Shown here: piece after piece, positions 7,621 to 16,642 of the stretch
Numbering within the stretch: position 1 is the stretch's first letter
Layout of the letters: each line of letters starts with the position of its first letter
NCBI GenBank assembly: GCA_965228265.1
Contig: OZ245804.1
Coordinates: forward strand, 2,294,001 to 2,358,000
Direction: 5' to 3'
Source of the DNA: GCA-2732755 sp965228265
GTDB lineage: Bacteria > Planctomycetota > Phycisphaerae > Phycisphaerales > UBA1924
Length of the DNA stretch: 64,000 nt
Notes under the pieces: generated by a model
Database searches by the model: none
Told to the model about the DNA's origin: nothing
Seen by the model: the letters and a program-made list of their open reading frames with translations, nothing else
Made by a program: the position numbers and the translations under genes

Positions 7621-8723
7621 GGCGCGTGGGGTTCGCCATCTTGAGTGCAATGGCAGCGGCCGCGCAGGCCGAGCCGGGCACGGTGACGCTCCGCACCGGG
7701 CAGGTTGTGCAGGCCAGCGAGATCAAGGTCAGCACCGAGGCGGTGGTGGTCGTGACGGCCGGCGGCGAGCGCACGCTCGGGTGGCATGAGGTGCGCGCAG
7801 TCGGTGGGCGGGCTTCGGCCTCTGCGGTGGAATATCTCGCGGATGCGGACGACGCCTGGCGCGGGCTGACGCGTCTTGAGCGGGGCGACCGGGTCGCAGC
7901 CGAGCCGCTGCTCGAAAGGGTCTTCGAGCCCCTGGCGGGTCACAAGGGGCCGACGGCCACCGCGGTCTCGGAAGGGTTGCTCTCCTGCCGAGTGGCGCGA
8001 GGGGCCCAGGCGCTGGCGATCGAGCCCTATCTCACGCTGGTCCTCAACAATCCGGTTCAGGTCACGAGCGACATACTCGACGAGCGGACGGCTCTGTATC
8101 CGGCGCTGCCTCCCATCTGGGGCAGCGAGGCGGGGCTTGCTTCGGCCGTGACATCCGTGGCGTGGGATGAGTTTGCCAAGTGGGAATCGCGCGGGCGGGC
8201 GAGACAGCTCGCGGAGTTGTACACCGCTGCGGCTCTCTACGAGATCAGCGGCGAATCGGTCATGCCCACGCTCACCCCGATTGATGAGGGTGTCCAGCTT
8301 GTGCACGACATGGTCGCTTCCCGGATCGGCAGTGAGCGCGAGCGTGCAGGTGCGCGCACCTCGCTCAAGGCGCGACTCGAGCAGGATCTGCCCGACTGGC
8401 AGCGGGCGTGGGTTCACGCCGCGATCGGGCTCTCGCTCCTGGCTGAGGACGACACGCACGAATCGCGGCTCGGGATCGTGCAACTTCTCTACGTGCCCGC
8501 TCAGTACGCGCAGACCCAGCCCTATCTTGCCGGTGTCTGTCTCGCGAAGGCATCGATCCGCCTGGCGGAGATGGGTCGGAGCGAGGCGGCGGTCACGCTG
8601 GCGGGGGAGCTGGCGCGTGAGTACAAGCGGCACATCTCGATCGAGCACCCGATCGTGCGAGAATTGATCAGGCAATACCAGAATCAGAGCACACCGGCCG
8701 CGCCCAGCGAGGAGGACGCATGA
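7617..8723 (+). CDS. Secreted protein of unknown function in the ExbBD operon
   Basis: A 368-residue protein with a signal peptide (MRRVGFAILSAMAAAAQA, cleavage before E19), so it is expected in the periplasm. A short beta-rich N-terminal module follows (TVTLRTGQVVQASEIKV...RTLGWHEVRAVGG), similar in pattern to small SH3-like or LSm-like folds that planctomycete proteins use near the N terminus. The remainder is alpha-helical, of TPR/HEAT character. No enzyme motif or metal site is visible. It starts with a 4-base ATGA overlap with the VWA gene and ends with a 4-base overlap with the ExbB gene, so it is produced in step with the motor proteins. A structural or adaptor part of the same envelope complex is the most likely role, by context only. 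Confidence 0.75.
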   Translation: MRRVGFAILSAMAAAAQAEPGTVTLRTGQVVQASEIKVSTEAVVVVTAGGERTLGWHEVRAVGGRASASAVEYLADADDAWRGLTRLERGDRVAAEPLLERVFEPLAGHKGPTATAVSEGLLSCRVARGAQALAIEPYLTLVLNNPVQVTSDILDERTALYPALPPIWGSEAGLASAVTSVAWDEFAKWESRGRARQLAELYTAAALYEISGESVMPTLTPIDEGVQLVHDMVASRIGSERERAGARTSLKARLEQDLPDWQRAWVHAAIGLSLLAEDDTHESRLGIVQLLYVPAQYAQTQPYLAGVCLAKASIRLAEMGRSEAAVTLAGELAREYKRHISIEHPIVRELIRQYQNQSTPAAPSEEDA

Positions 8724-9487
8724 CGTTTCCAGGCTTTCACTCGGATCTGATCACGTTGGCGCAGGCCGACGGCGGGGGCAAGTCGATCCTCCAGCACATC
8801 GCCTCGGGCGGACCGATCGGGTTGATCATCATCCTGCTCTCGTTCGCGGCGGTCGCGCTGGTCGTGATGCACTCGATCCAGATACGCCTCGTCAAACTCG
8901 CGCCGCCAGAGCAGTTCGACAAATTGCGTGATCTGCTCGCAAGACGGGAGCTCGACAGCGCCCGCGCGTACTGCGATTCCGAGTCGCACGACAGCTTCCT
9001 GACGCGGGTGATCGGTTCGGCGCTTACCCGCTGCGCCCGCTCGCCTTTCGGCCTGCTTGAGTTCCGCGGCGCACTCGAGGAATCAGGTCGCGATCAGGTC
9101 GGCAGGCTCTACCGAAGCACCGAGGGGCTCTCGCTCATTGTGACCGTCGCCCCGATGCTCGGGCTGCTCGGCACGGTGCTCGGCATGGTGGGGGCGTTCA
9201 ACACGCTGGGCAGCTCCAGCGGCGGCTTCGCCAAGCCAGACGAACTGGCCAGCAGCATCGCTGTCGCGCTGATCACCACGGTGCTCGGTCTGGTGGTAGC
9301 GATCCCGGTCTCGGCGGCGCTCGTCTTCTTCCGCAACCGCATCGATTCTGTGACGAGCGAGGTCGCGGTCATGACCGAAGAATTGCTCGGCCTGGTTGAG
9401 AGCCACCAGTCCAACGCCCAGCGGGGCCCGGCTCCGCAGCCCGCGCGCAGGCCCGCGGTCTCCCCGGCAGGTGCGCCCAGGGCATGA
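8720..9487 (+). CDS. MotA/TolQ/ExbB-family proton channel
   Basis: A 255-residue inner-membrane protein with three helices at about 31-52, 133-155 and 179-202. The last two belong to the conserved MotA/TolQ/ExbB domain, with the typical TVAPMLGLLGTVLGMVGAFN motif and the ALITTVLGLVVAIPVSA motif. The loop between the first and second helices is cytoplasmic, as in ExbB and TolQ. With ExbD/TolR-type partners (the next two genes) it should form a proton-driven motor. The N terminus lacks the extra signal sequence of some ExbB proteins, and the tail is proline-rich. ATGA overlaps couple it to both neighbours. Confidence 0.95.
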   Translation: MTFPGFHSDLITLAQADGGGKSILQHIASGGPIGLIIILLSFAAVALVVMHSIQIRLVKLAPPEQFDKLRDLLARRELDSARAYCDSESHDSFLTRVIGSALTRCARSPFGLLEFRGALEESGRDQVGRLYRSTEGLSLIVTVAPMLGLLGTVLGMVGAFNTLGSSSGGFAKPDELASSIAVALITTVLGLVVAIPVSAALVFFRNRIDSVTSEVAVMTEELLGLVESHQSNAQRGPAPQPARRPAVSPAGAPRA

Positions 9488-9900
9488 AGCGCGAGGGACA
9501 CGTCGAAGACGGGTTTGATATGACGCCCATGATCGATGTGGTCATGCTGCTCATCATTTTCTTCCTCGTGACTTCGCAGTTCTCGCAATCCATCCGCACG
9601 CAGCTCGAACTGCCCAAGCAGCAAGGGCAGGAAACGGAGGTCGACACCTCGGGCGATATCGTCGTCGATCTCCTCGCCGACGGCTCGATCCGCCTCGAGG
9701 GCGAGTCGATCTCAATGGATTCATTCATCGCCATGGTCAGCGCCGAGCTCTTGCACGGCAACGCGGAGACGCAGGTGCTGATCCGCCCGGAACGCACGGG
9801 GCAGGCTCTGCACCTCAACCGTCTCTGCGCCAGGCTCTCGCAGGCCGGCGTGCGGGCATACCGGATCGCGACGAACCCGGTCGATGGGGGTGAGGGATGA
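9484..9900 (+). CDS. ExbD/TolR-family protein (first copy)
   Basis: A 138-residue ExbD/TolR protein with a short cytoplasmic N terminus, one membrane helix (about 15-33, MIDVVMLLIIFFLVT) and a periplasmic domain. D18 in the helix, within DMTPMIDVV, matches the essential membrane aspartate of ExbD (D25) and TolR (D23) that carries protons. It keeps the classical DMTPMID context, so it is the more canonical of the two copies. ATGA overlaps link it to the ExbB gene and to the second copy. Confidence 0.95.
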   Translation: MKREGHVEDGFDMTPMIDVVMLLIIFFLVTSQFSQSIRTQLELPKQQGQETEVDTSGDIVVDLLADGSIRLEGESISMDSFIAMVSAELLHGNAETQVLIRPERTGQALHLNRLCARLSQAGVRAYRIATNPVDGGEG

Positions 9901-10310
9901 AGTTCGCCCAGCAGACCTCGACATCCCGCAAGCCGGTGAGGCTTCCGCTGATCGGCATGATCGACGTGTTCTTCCTGCTGCTCGTGTATTTCGTAGTCTC
10001 GGCAACGATCGCGCAGCCGGAGGATGAGCTTGCTGCGGCTCTGCGTCAGGAAAGCTCGCAGGCCTCGGCAACGGATCTTCAGCCCCAGTACGTCGAGGTG
10101 CAGCGGAGCGAGGGGGGTGTGGCGTACAAGGTTGGTGCACGCGTGCTCCGGTCGCGGGAGGAGCTTGTCCAGGTGTTGTCCGAGCTTCCGAAGGAGGCCG
10201 GTGTCTTTCTCCGTGTGAATGACGACGCCCCGGTCTGGGCCGCGGCTGCGGCACTCCAGGCGTGCCACGACGCAGGGTATGAGAAACTGACGTATGTCAC
10301 GCAGAAGTAA
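9897..10310 (+). CDS. ExbD/TolR-family protein (second, divergent copy)
   Basis: A 137-residue ExbD/TolR-like protein, shorter in its motif than the first: the membrane helix reads LPLIGMIDVFFLLLVYFVV, with the proton-carrying aspartate at D23. The usual DMTPMID box is reduced to LIGMID. The periplasmic part ends in a compact alpha/beta domain (VFLRVNDDAPVWAAAAALQACHDAGYEKLTYVT) typical of the family. ExbD forms a dimer in the ExbB ring, so two unlike copies suggest a heterodimer. The gene overlaps the first ExbD copy by 4 bases and the next gene by 17. Confidence 0.93.
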   Translation: MKFAQQTSTSRKPVRLPLIGMIDVFFLLLVYFVVSATIAQPEDELAAALRQESSQASATDLQPQYVEVQRSEGGVAYKVGARVLRSREELVQVLSELPKEAGVFLRVNDDAPVWAAAAALQACHDAGYEKLTYVTQK

Positions 10311-12936
10311 GCTGCCCATCCTGGTTGTGCTCTTGCCGATGCTGCACTGGCAGGCCTGTGCGCAGACGGAGCCGGTCGGCATCGAGCAATACCTCAGCGA
10401 CCGGGGGCTGGATGACCTGCTTGCCGAGCATCTTGTGGAGGAGCTTGCGACCCAGTCGGGCGACGCGCGCACCGCGACGGCTCAGGAACTCGGCCAGCTC
10501 TACGTGCGCCTGCTCGACCAGGCGACGACCGAGACGGATCGCAAATTCTGGTCGGAGCGTGCGTCGAATCTGCTCAGGCTTGTCCCGGAGGCGGATTCGC
10601 CGGAACTGCGGATTAATCTCGCAAAGGCGGCTTACATGCGGGCCGAGGCTATCGCCGAGCAGTACAGGCTGCGCATGGCAACGCAGCAGGAGGTGGCTCA
10701 GGCCGAGCGCGTGCTCAGGGATACGTCGTCGACATTCCTCGAGATCGCGCAGGCGGCGCACCTCTCGGCGCAGCGGCTCGAGAAACGCTTGTCCGAGCGA
10801 CTCGACGAGGACGCCGAGCAGAAGGTCACGGCTGACCTCGCCCGCGCCAGACAAAGCCGATCGCTCGGGTTTTATTACGCCGGCTGGAGCGAGTATTACT
10901 TGTCCCTGATCACAGGCGACACCTCGCGAGCAGGGCGGGCGCTCAGGCATTTCGGGTGGCTGCTCAATGCGCGGGAGGGCGATGAGGCGTCGTACGACAG
11001 GCTCCAGCCGGGGCTGCTCCGCTACGAGCACGTCGCGCGCTCGGCGATCGGGGCGGCTCTTGCGTGCTCGATTCAGGGGCGTTCGGTGGAAGCGGTGGCC
11101 TGGCTCGATGCCGTCGAACGCAGCACGGACGTCGCGCAGAGCATCCGCGATCAGATCGTGGACCGCAGGCTGTACGTCCTCGCCAAGGCGGGCATGTGGG
11201 CGGATCTCGAACTCATCGTTCGGCGACTGAGGTCGTCGGGCGGCGAGCTCGAACCGATCAAGGCGCGCATCCTCGTGGTGACGTGCATGGAGGCGCTGGC
11301 AGGCCCGGAGGGACGGGGCCGAAGCCGGGAGCTGATCCGCCGGTTGTCGGACGCGGGGCTTGCCGACCTCGTCGCGCAGGGCGAGGTGGGGCACGTGCTT
11401 GAGCTTGTCCGCGCATTCGGCACGGACTCGCTCGGGGAGAACGGGTTTGTCGTGCTGTACGTCAAGGGCCTGCTCGCGATGGACATCGCGCAGCAGGCGA
11501 GAGATGCCGCGGGCGACACCGGCGAGGGGCCGGTGAGCGACCCCGCGATTGCTGCGATGTACCGCAGTGCAGCGAATCAATTGCTCGCATCGGTCGATGA
11601 GCCCGACGCGTCGCTGCACGAGACCGAGCGTGTGCGTGCGATGACCTCGGCGGGCACGGCCTTCTATCTCGCCGGCGATACGGTGCTGTGTGTCGATGTG
11701 CTCGAACGCGCGATCGGGGAGGCGAAGTCACCCGAAGAAGCGGAGCCTGCGCACTGGCTTGCTGTGGTCGCGCTCGATTCCGCAGTGGAAGAGGGCGAGA
11801 ACTCGCTCAAGCCCCGCCGAGATCAGCTCGCGATGCTCTACCTGACCGAGTACGCAGGCACCGATCGTGCGGCCAGGCTGCTCATGCGTCCTTCGAGCAC
11901 GGGTCTGCTGCCCGATGATGAGGCGGTAGAAATTCTGCTCTCGATCCAGCCCACCTCGCCGAACTTCCTCGCGGCAAGGCGTCAAGCGTCACAACTGCTT
12001 TACCGCATGTATCGCCGGGCTCCCGCGTCGCGGCGGACCTTCGCGGCCCAGCGGTTCGTAGATACCGCGTCGCAACTGATCCGGCAGGAACTGCTGGAGG
12101 TTCGCTCCGGAGATGTCGAGCTCGCGACGCGCGCCTCGGACAGCGTGGTACTCCGCGCCAGGCAGGTTGCCGACGCGGCCATGGGCATGTCACCCGCGGA
12201 TGTTGAACGCGCAACCTTCGCGCTGGACACACTGGACCGTGTCGGCAGCTTTGCAGCAATCGACATGGACGAGCTCGCGCCGGAGATCGCTTTCCGACGA
12301 TTGCAGATCGCCTCGTCGCAGGGAGACCGCGCGGCGGTCGATCGGTGGTACGACGAAGTCGAGCGCCTCGATGGCGGGTTCCTCGGGTCGGCTCAGCGGA
12401 TTCTGTATCGTGATGCCGTCGAACAGTGGATTGATGACCCGTCCGATACAGCAGCGGCTCGTGAGATCGTGCGACAGGGCGAAGGCGTGGTCGAACAGCT
12501 CGGTGGTTCCAGCGCCAACGAGCGTGTGCTGCTTGGCGTGCTCGAAACCTCGGCTCAGGCAGCCGGCGCGATCTGGGAGCTCGAGAGTGATCGGGCCATG
12601 CTCGACAAGGCTATCGCGTTCAATCAGCGACTGATCGATTCCGGCGCGGCTTCGGGTCCGGTGCTGATGCGCCAGGCCAGGCTCCTCGAGCGAGCGGGGC
12701 GGAATACGGATGCCCTTGAGGTTTGGCGCCGCCTTGTTGCGGGGCTGGAGTCCGAAAGCGAGGACTGGTACGAGGCTCGCTACGAATCCATGCGTCTGCT
12801 CTCAGCCGTGGATGTGGAATCGGCACGCACCGCCATGCGTCAGCACATCACCCTCTACCCGTCACTCGGGCCGGCGCCCTGGGATGCGAGGTTCCGTAGT
12901 TTGGCACGCGCGATGAATGTCGAGGTGCCGCGATGA
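10294..12936 (+). CDS. Large secreted TPR-like helical-repeat protein
   Basis: An 880-residue protein with a signal peptide ending near residue 23 (LHWQACA-Q). This is a signal-peptidase-I type site; the cysteine is not in a proper lipobox. The mature part is almost wholly alpha-helical, with alternating Ala/Leu-rich helices of TPR/SEL-like spacing (for example LLDQATTETDRKFWSERASNLL and VLMRQARLLERAGRNTDALEVW, the latter a good single TPR). No catalytic motif is visible. It is expected to be a periplasmic scaffold. Its start lies 17 bases inside the second ExbD gene, and its stop overlaps the next start as ATGA, so it belongs to the motor operon. Function unknown. Confidence 0.8.
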   Translation: MSRRSKLPILVVLLPMLHWQACAQTEPVGIEQYLSDRGLDDLLAEHLVEELATQSGDARTATAQELGQLYVRLLDQATTETDRKFWSERASNLLRLVPEADSPELRINLAKAAYMRAEAIAEQYRLRMATQQEVAQAERVLRDTSSTFLEIAQAAHLSAQRLEKRLSERLDEDAEQKVTADLARARQSRSLGFYYAGWSEYYLSLITGDTSRAGRALRHFGWLLNAREGDEASYDRLQPGLLRYEHVARSAIGAALACSIQGRSVEAVAWLDAVERSTDVAQSIRDQIVDRRLYVLAKAGMWADLELIVRRLRSSGGELEPIKARILVVTCMEALAGPEGRGRSRELIRRLSDAGLADLVAQGEVGHVLELVRAFGTDSLGENGFVVLYVKGLLAMDIAQQARDAAGDTGEGPVSDPAIAAMYRSAANQLLASVDEPDASLHETERVRAMTSAGTAFYLAGDTVLCVDVLERAIGEAKSPEEAEPAHWLAVVALDSAVEEGENSLKPRRDQLAMLYLTEYAGTDRAARLLMRPSSTGLLPDDEAVEILLSIQPTSPNFLAARRQASQLLYRMYRRAPASRRTFAAQRFVDTASQLIRQELLEVRSGDVELATRASDSVVLRARQVADAAMGMSPADVERATFALDTLDRVGSFAAIDMDELAPEIAFRRLQIASSQGDRAAVDRWYDEVERLDGGFLGSAQRILYRDAVEQWIDDPSDTAAAREIVRQGEGVVEQLGGSSANERVLLGVLETSAQAAGAIWELESDRAMLDKAIAFNQRLIDSGAASGPVLMRQARLLERAGRNTDALEVWRRLVAGLESESEDWYEARYESMRLLSAVDVESARTAMRQHITLYPSLGPAPWDARFRSLARAMNVEVPR

Positions 12937-15692
12937 GTGCGCACGATCCGGGTGAAACATTCTTCGGCGTCTCCGTCGGGACTGATCCGTTTCAGCTTCT
13001 CGGCCTCCCGCGGAAAGCCGCCTCTGAAACCGAGGTGCTTCAGGCGCTGGGCGCGAGGATGTCCGCGATCGCGGGGCATCCGAGAAGCCAGACCCCCGAG
13101 GCCAACGAGATCCGGCTTGCCTTGCATGCCGCAGCAGCCCAGTTGCTCGATCCGAAACTGCAGGAGCTTCTGCTCCAGCGTTCTGGTCAATCAAGCCAGC
13201 CGCAGGAACCACCGCCACAAACGGTCGAGCCAGCCCGTCCTGAAGCGACCAATCACGTCCCGATGGAATCTGCTGAGCCGTATGTCCATCCGCTCACTCA
13301 CGATGTGCTGCTTGTCGTGGCAGCCAACGGCGGCTGGAATGCGGCCGCGATGCGCCGTCTCGCCATGCTCGCGCACGCGCGAGGGATCGCTTCACAGGAA
13401 ATCCCGAGCGTCATTACGAAGGTGCTGGCGAATCCCATCTCCCAGCCCGCCCCTCAGCCCGTTGCCGATCCGATACCGGTCGCCGAAGATGAGGGCGCTG
13501 TCCGCATCGGATCGGTCGCGGCAACACGCCTGGCAGGCTCGGCACGGCGGTCATCTCTCGGTGTCCGCGCGGCTCCCTGGGTGATCGGTGCAGCGACGCT
13601 CGTTTCACTGGTGCTTGTCTGGGTTCGAATGACTTCCGCACCGACGAACACCCCCGATGCGGCCGAAGACAACACCGTCCCGTCGGCGCAGGACATTCGC
13701 TCGACCACGCGGACACAGGATCCAGCGAGGACAGAGCTTGCTCCGGCTGAGATGACAGCGCGTGACGGTGCCCGACAGATCACTCAGCTTGCCAACCGTC
13801 GCGAAGGCTTCGGCGAAACCGAGATCGAGCAGTTCCGGCGCGCGTATCTGGTCGTGGCCAGGGACTGGACCGAGATCGGACGGGACCAGATCGGTGCCGT
13901 GCACGACTCGATCCTGGAATTGCTGTACTCGAACGCATCGAAGCAGAGCGAGTCGTTGGCCATTCTCGCTGCGATCGGCGAGCCGATGCGCAGCTTCCCG
14001 GGCGACCCGGAGGGCTTCCGTGCGTGGGTGCTGAGTGTCGCCACCATGTCTCGTCTCTCGATGGAGCGAAACCTGCCAACGTCGCTGGATTCCGCGATTA
14101 TCGGCAGGCTGACGGGGGCGCTGGGTGAGGTGGTGCAGGGAACCGATTACAGCTTCGAGGGTGCTGTGCTTCAGACCCTTGGCACCTCCTCGCAACGGCT
14201 GGCATCACAGAACGCCTCGGATCGTCTCTGGCGCGTGTGGCTGGAACAACTCGGCGCTGTGGCGGCTCCGGGTGAGGCGGCCTACGACGACGCGGTTCTG
14301 AACGCGATCGAGAGGGTCATGTTGCTGGGCGCGGACCCCTCGCAATCGAGACCGGTCTTTCAATCCATCGAAACGCTCGCCTCGGCACTCCGACTCGAAC
14401 CGGGCAGCGCTGTTGCCGAGCGTCTCGTCTTGTGGCTCTCGGATGACCGTGTCACGATCAGTGACATCGGGGCGGTCATGCGGCCGCTCGTCTCGCGTTC
14501 GAGGACGGAGGGCATCGACGAAAGCCTCGTCCTCTCGTCCGCGGCCGGCGAAACCGACCGCATGGCGCTGCGTTCCAGGATCGAAGAAGTGCTGCTCGGC
14601 AGAGATTCCGGCACGTCCGAGGCTGTGGAATCCTGGATGGACATCGCCGACCAGCAACTGGTCAGAGAGAACGGTCGCCGGCCCGTGGACATGGTCGCCA
14701 GGGCGGTGGTCATGAGTCGGCTGTCAGCCGCCGCACGCGCCACGCTCTGGGGTGATCGCAAGCAAGCCGACTCCACACTCGCGAATCTCACCGACGATAT
14801 CGAGAAACTGGTGGGCGGTATCGAGTCCGACCCCGTGGCGTTTCTTGGTGGTTCAAATGCCGATGAATGGGCCCGGAAGTACATCGACGCCCGTCAGAAC
14901 ATCCCGATTCGTCAGGCCCTGCTGGGCGAACTCGCACGCAACAAGCGTGCGCTCGGCCCCGTCGCCGCGGAAGTCATCGTGCGTGACGCGTTCCTCGGCA
15001 CACCCGCAACGGTCCGCGCGCAGGCGCGCGAGGTCGTTCGCCTCTACGCCGACAGCCCCGCGATCCTCAACGGCGTCCTCGAGTACCTGCCACGCATCCC
15101 CAAGATCGATGCCAGCAGCGAACTGATCGAAGCGGTGACCTACGCACGGTTGCCCTCTGTCAAATCGCCCGCGTGGAGTTCGCGCGCCAGGCAGGCTTGC
15201 GTGGACGAACTCTTGCGCCGGCTCACCGGCATTGGCGAGGGCCAGGTCATCGACGCACTCGCAGCGCTGCTTCAGGGCAGCTACGAGAATCGACTGGGGG
15301 GATCGGCTTCACTCCGTTTCGGCCCGGACGCTGTCGGGCTCGCCGAGACGGCCGCCGAACTCTCGGCTATGTGGCGAAGACTCGCCGAGAACGAGGCCGA
15401 GGAATTCTCGGTGGTGGCCGCCCTGGATGATCTCGATCACCGGAGCGTCGGTCGACTTCTGCTTGCCGAGGGGGCTCTGGATCGATTCGCGGCGCACCAG
15501 GTGACCGCGGTGGAGGCAATGTCCCTGCTCGTCATCGCCGAGAGCCCCGCGGCCCGCGAGCAGGTTGAGGACATCCGCAGCGAGCTCTCAGAGAGCAGGC
15601 GGAATGCAAAGAATGTCCTCGAGCAGATCGTGGCCTGTGAGGTCGCCGCCGTCAAACTCTGGAAACTGCGTCTGGAGAGATCAGTCCTATGA
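12933..15692 (+). CDS. Membrane-anchored protein with degenerate J-like N terminus and large helical periplasmic domain
   Basis: A 919-residue single-pass protein. Residues about 18-80 resemble a J domain in spacing (DPFQLLGLPRKAASETEVLQ, then a helix, then LALHAAAAQLLDPKLQELL), but the HPD tripeptide is HPR at 49-51. A proline-rich linker (85-115), a short helical domain (115-168) and another linker lead to one membrane helix at about 213-231 (APWVIGAATLVSLVLVWV). The remaining 680 residues are helical and lie on the far side of the membrane; no known domain is recognised. It is coupled by ATGA to both neighbours. The protein could link a cytoplasmic partner to the periplasmic parts of the ExbBD complex; that is inference from topology and context. 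Confidence 0.78.
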   Translation: MSAHDPGETFFGVSVGTDPFQLLGLPRKAASETEVLQALGARMSAIAGHPRSQTPEANEIRLALHAAAAQLLDPKLQELLLQRSGQSSQPQEPPPQTVEPARPEATNHVPMESAEPYVHPLTHDVLLVVAANGGWNAAAMRRLAMLAHARGIASQEIPSVITKVLANPISQPAPQPVADPIPVAEDEGAVRIGSVAATRLAGSARRSSLGVRAAPWVIGAATLVSLVLVWVRMTSAPTNTPDAAEDNTVPSAQDIRSTTRTQDPARTELAPAEMTARDGARQITQLANRREGFGETEIEQFRRAYLVVARDWTEIGRDQIGAVHDSILELLYSNASKQSESLAILAAIGEPMRSFPGDPEGFRAWVLSVATMSRLSMERNLPTSLDSAIIGRLTGALGEVVQGTDYSFEGAVLQTLGTSSQRLASQNASDRLWRVWLEQLGAVAAPGEAAYDDAVLNAIERVMLLGADPSQSRPVFQSIETLASALRLEPGSAVAERLVLWLSDDRVTISDIGAVMRPLVSRSRTEGIDESLVLSSAAGETDRMALRSRIEEVLLGRDSGTSEAVESWMDIADQQLVRENGRRPVDMVARAVVMSRLSAAARATLWGDRKQADSTLANLTDDIEKLVGGIESDPVAFLGGSNADEWARKYIDARQNIPIRQALLGELARNKRALGPVAAEVIVRDAFLGTPATVRAQAREVVRLYADSPAILNGVLEYLPRIPKIDASSELIEAVTYARLPSVKSPAWSSRARQACVDELLRRLTGIGEGQVIDALAALLQGSYENRLGGSASLRFGPDAVGLAETAAELSAMWRRLAENEAEEFSVVAALDDLDHRSVGRLLLAEGALDRFAAHQVTAVEAMSLLVIAESPAAREQVEDIRSELSESRRNAKNVLEQIVACEVAAVKLWKLRLERSVL

Positions 15693-16612
15693 ATTCGCTC
15701 GTGCGTGGATCGGTACAGCTCATGTGCCTGCTCGCCGTCCTGGTGACGCGGGGAGCGTTCGCGCAAGACGATCTCGAACGCAAACTCGAATCGCTCTCGC
15801 CGATTGATCCTGAGGGGTACTTCTTGTTGGCCGAGGACGTCGCGGGTGCTTCGAGCGGCATCGAGGACGTTCGTCTCGCTCGGCGTCTTTACGTTCTCGC
15901 GTTCGTGCTTGCTCAGAAAGAACAGGCGGGGGGCGAGGATGAAGCGGGTTTCCCGATCGCCGCCAGTGCGTGCCTCGGGCTTGCATCGCTCGAAACCGCC
16001 GAGGACCGCAAGCGCTGGCTCAGGGCGCTAGCGGGCCGATTGGACGAACGCTACTCCGCACGCAGATGGGATTCGGATGCCGAGAACGACACCCCGAGCG
16101 AGGCAGGTTTGCTGCTGGCCGAGGCCATCGGGCTCGCGCTCTCGGGTGACGGCTCGCTCGCGAGGCAGCGCTTCGACGACCCACGCGTCAGCGCACTGCT
16201 CGAAGAAACACGCGACATCATCGATCGGCCGGGTACCGAGGCCTCGACATCCGCGATCCAGCACGACGCCGAGGTCTGGCCTTGCCCCGAGTGCGGCAAC
16301 GCGCGAGGCGTGCCCGATCGCGCCGAAGGCGGCCAGGTCAAGCGGCTCTGCTCCACGTGCCGGGGCAACCCGGGGCCTGTCATCTCGCGGGACGCGTACA
16401 TCGCGTATCTCGCCTACCAGTCCATGCTGCTGCACGGCACCCAGAAATCGTGGTCCGCGGAACTCGTCGTCGGTAGAGGCAGAACCCTGCTCGACCCGGA
16501 GCCCGCCGAGGTCGCGCCGAGCATGGGGGTGGACGCCAGCAAGGTCTACTACCGTGACGGCAAATGGCTCGATAGCCAAGAGCTGATGGAGTTGCAGGAC
16601 CACGGGGAATAG
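15689..16612 (+). CDS. Secreted protein with a four-cysteine zinc-ribbon-like site
   Basis: A 307-residue protein with a signal peptide (MNSLVRGSVQLMCLLAVLVTRGAFA, cleavage before Q26). The first 190 residues are helical. A treble of CxxC type follows: C199 and C202 in CPECGNARG, C221 and C224 in CSTCRGNPG, spaced as in a zinc ribbon or a DnaJ-like zinc module. The C terminus carries a short beta-rich segment with SMGVDASKVYYRDGKW. Zinc ribbons are unusual in exported proteins because the periplasm is oxidising, so either zinc is bound early or the cysteines form disulfides. This is the last gene of the operon, starting with an ATGA overlap; no terminator hairpin is evident downstream. Confidence 0.75.
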   Translation: MNSLVRGSVQLMCLLAVLVTRGAFAQDDLERKLESLSPIDPEGYFLLAEDVAGASSGIEDVRLARRLYVLAFVLAQKEQAGGEDEAGFPIAASACLGLASLETAEDRKRWLRALAGRLDERYSARRWDSDAENDTPSEAGLLLAEAIGLALSGDGSLARQRFDDPRVSALLEETRDIIDRPGTEASTSAIQHDAEVWPCPECGNARGVPDRAEGGQVKRLCSTCRGNPGPVISRDAYIAYLAYQSMLLHGTQKSWSAELVVGRGRTLLDPEPAEVAPSMGVDASKVYYRDGKWLDSQELMELQDHGE

Positions 16613-16642
16613 AGTCGACTCGCAGCTATACAGGAGCCCACG

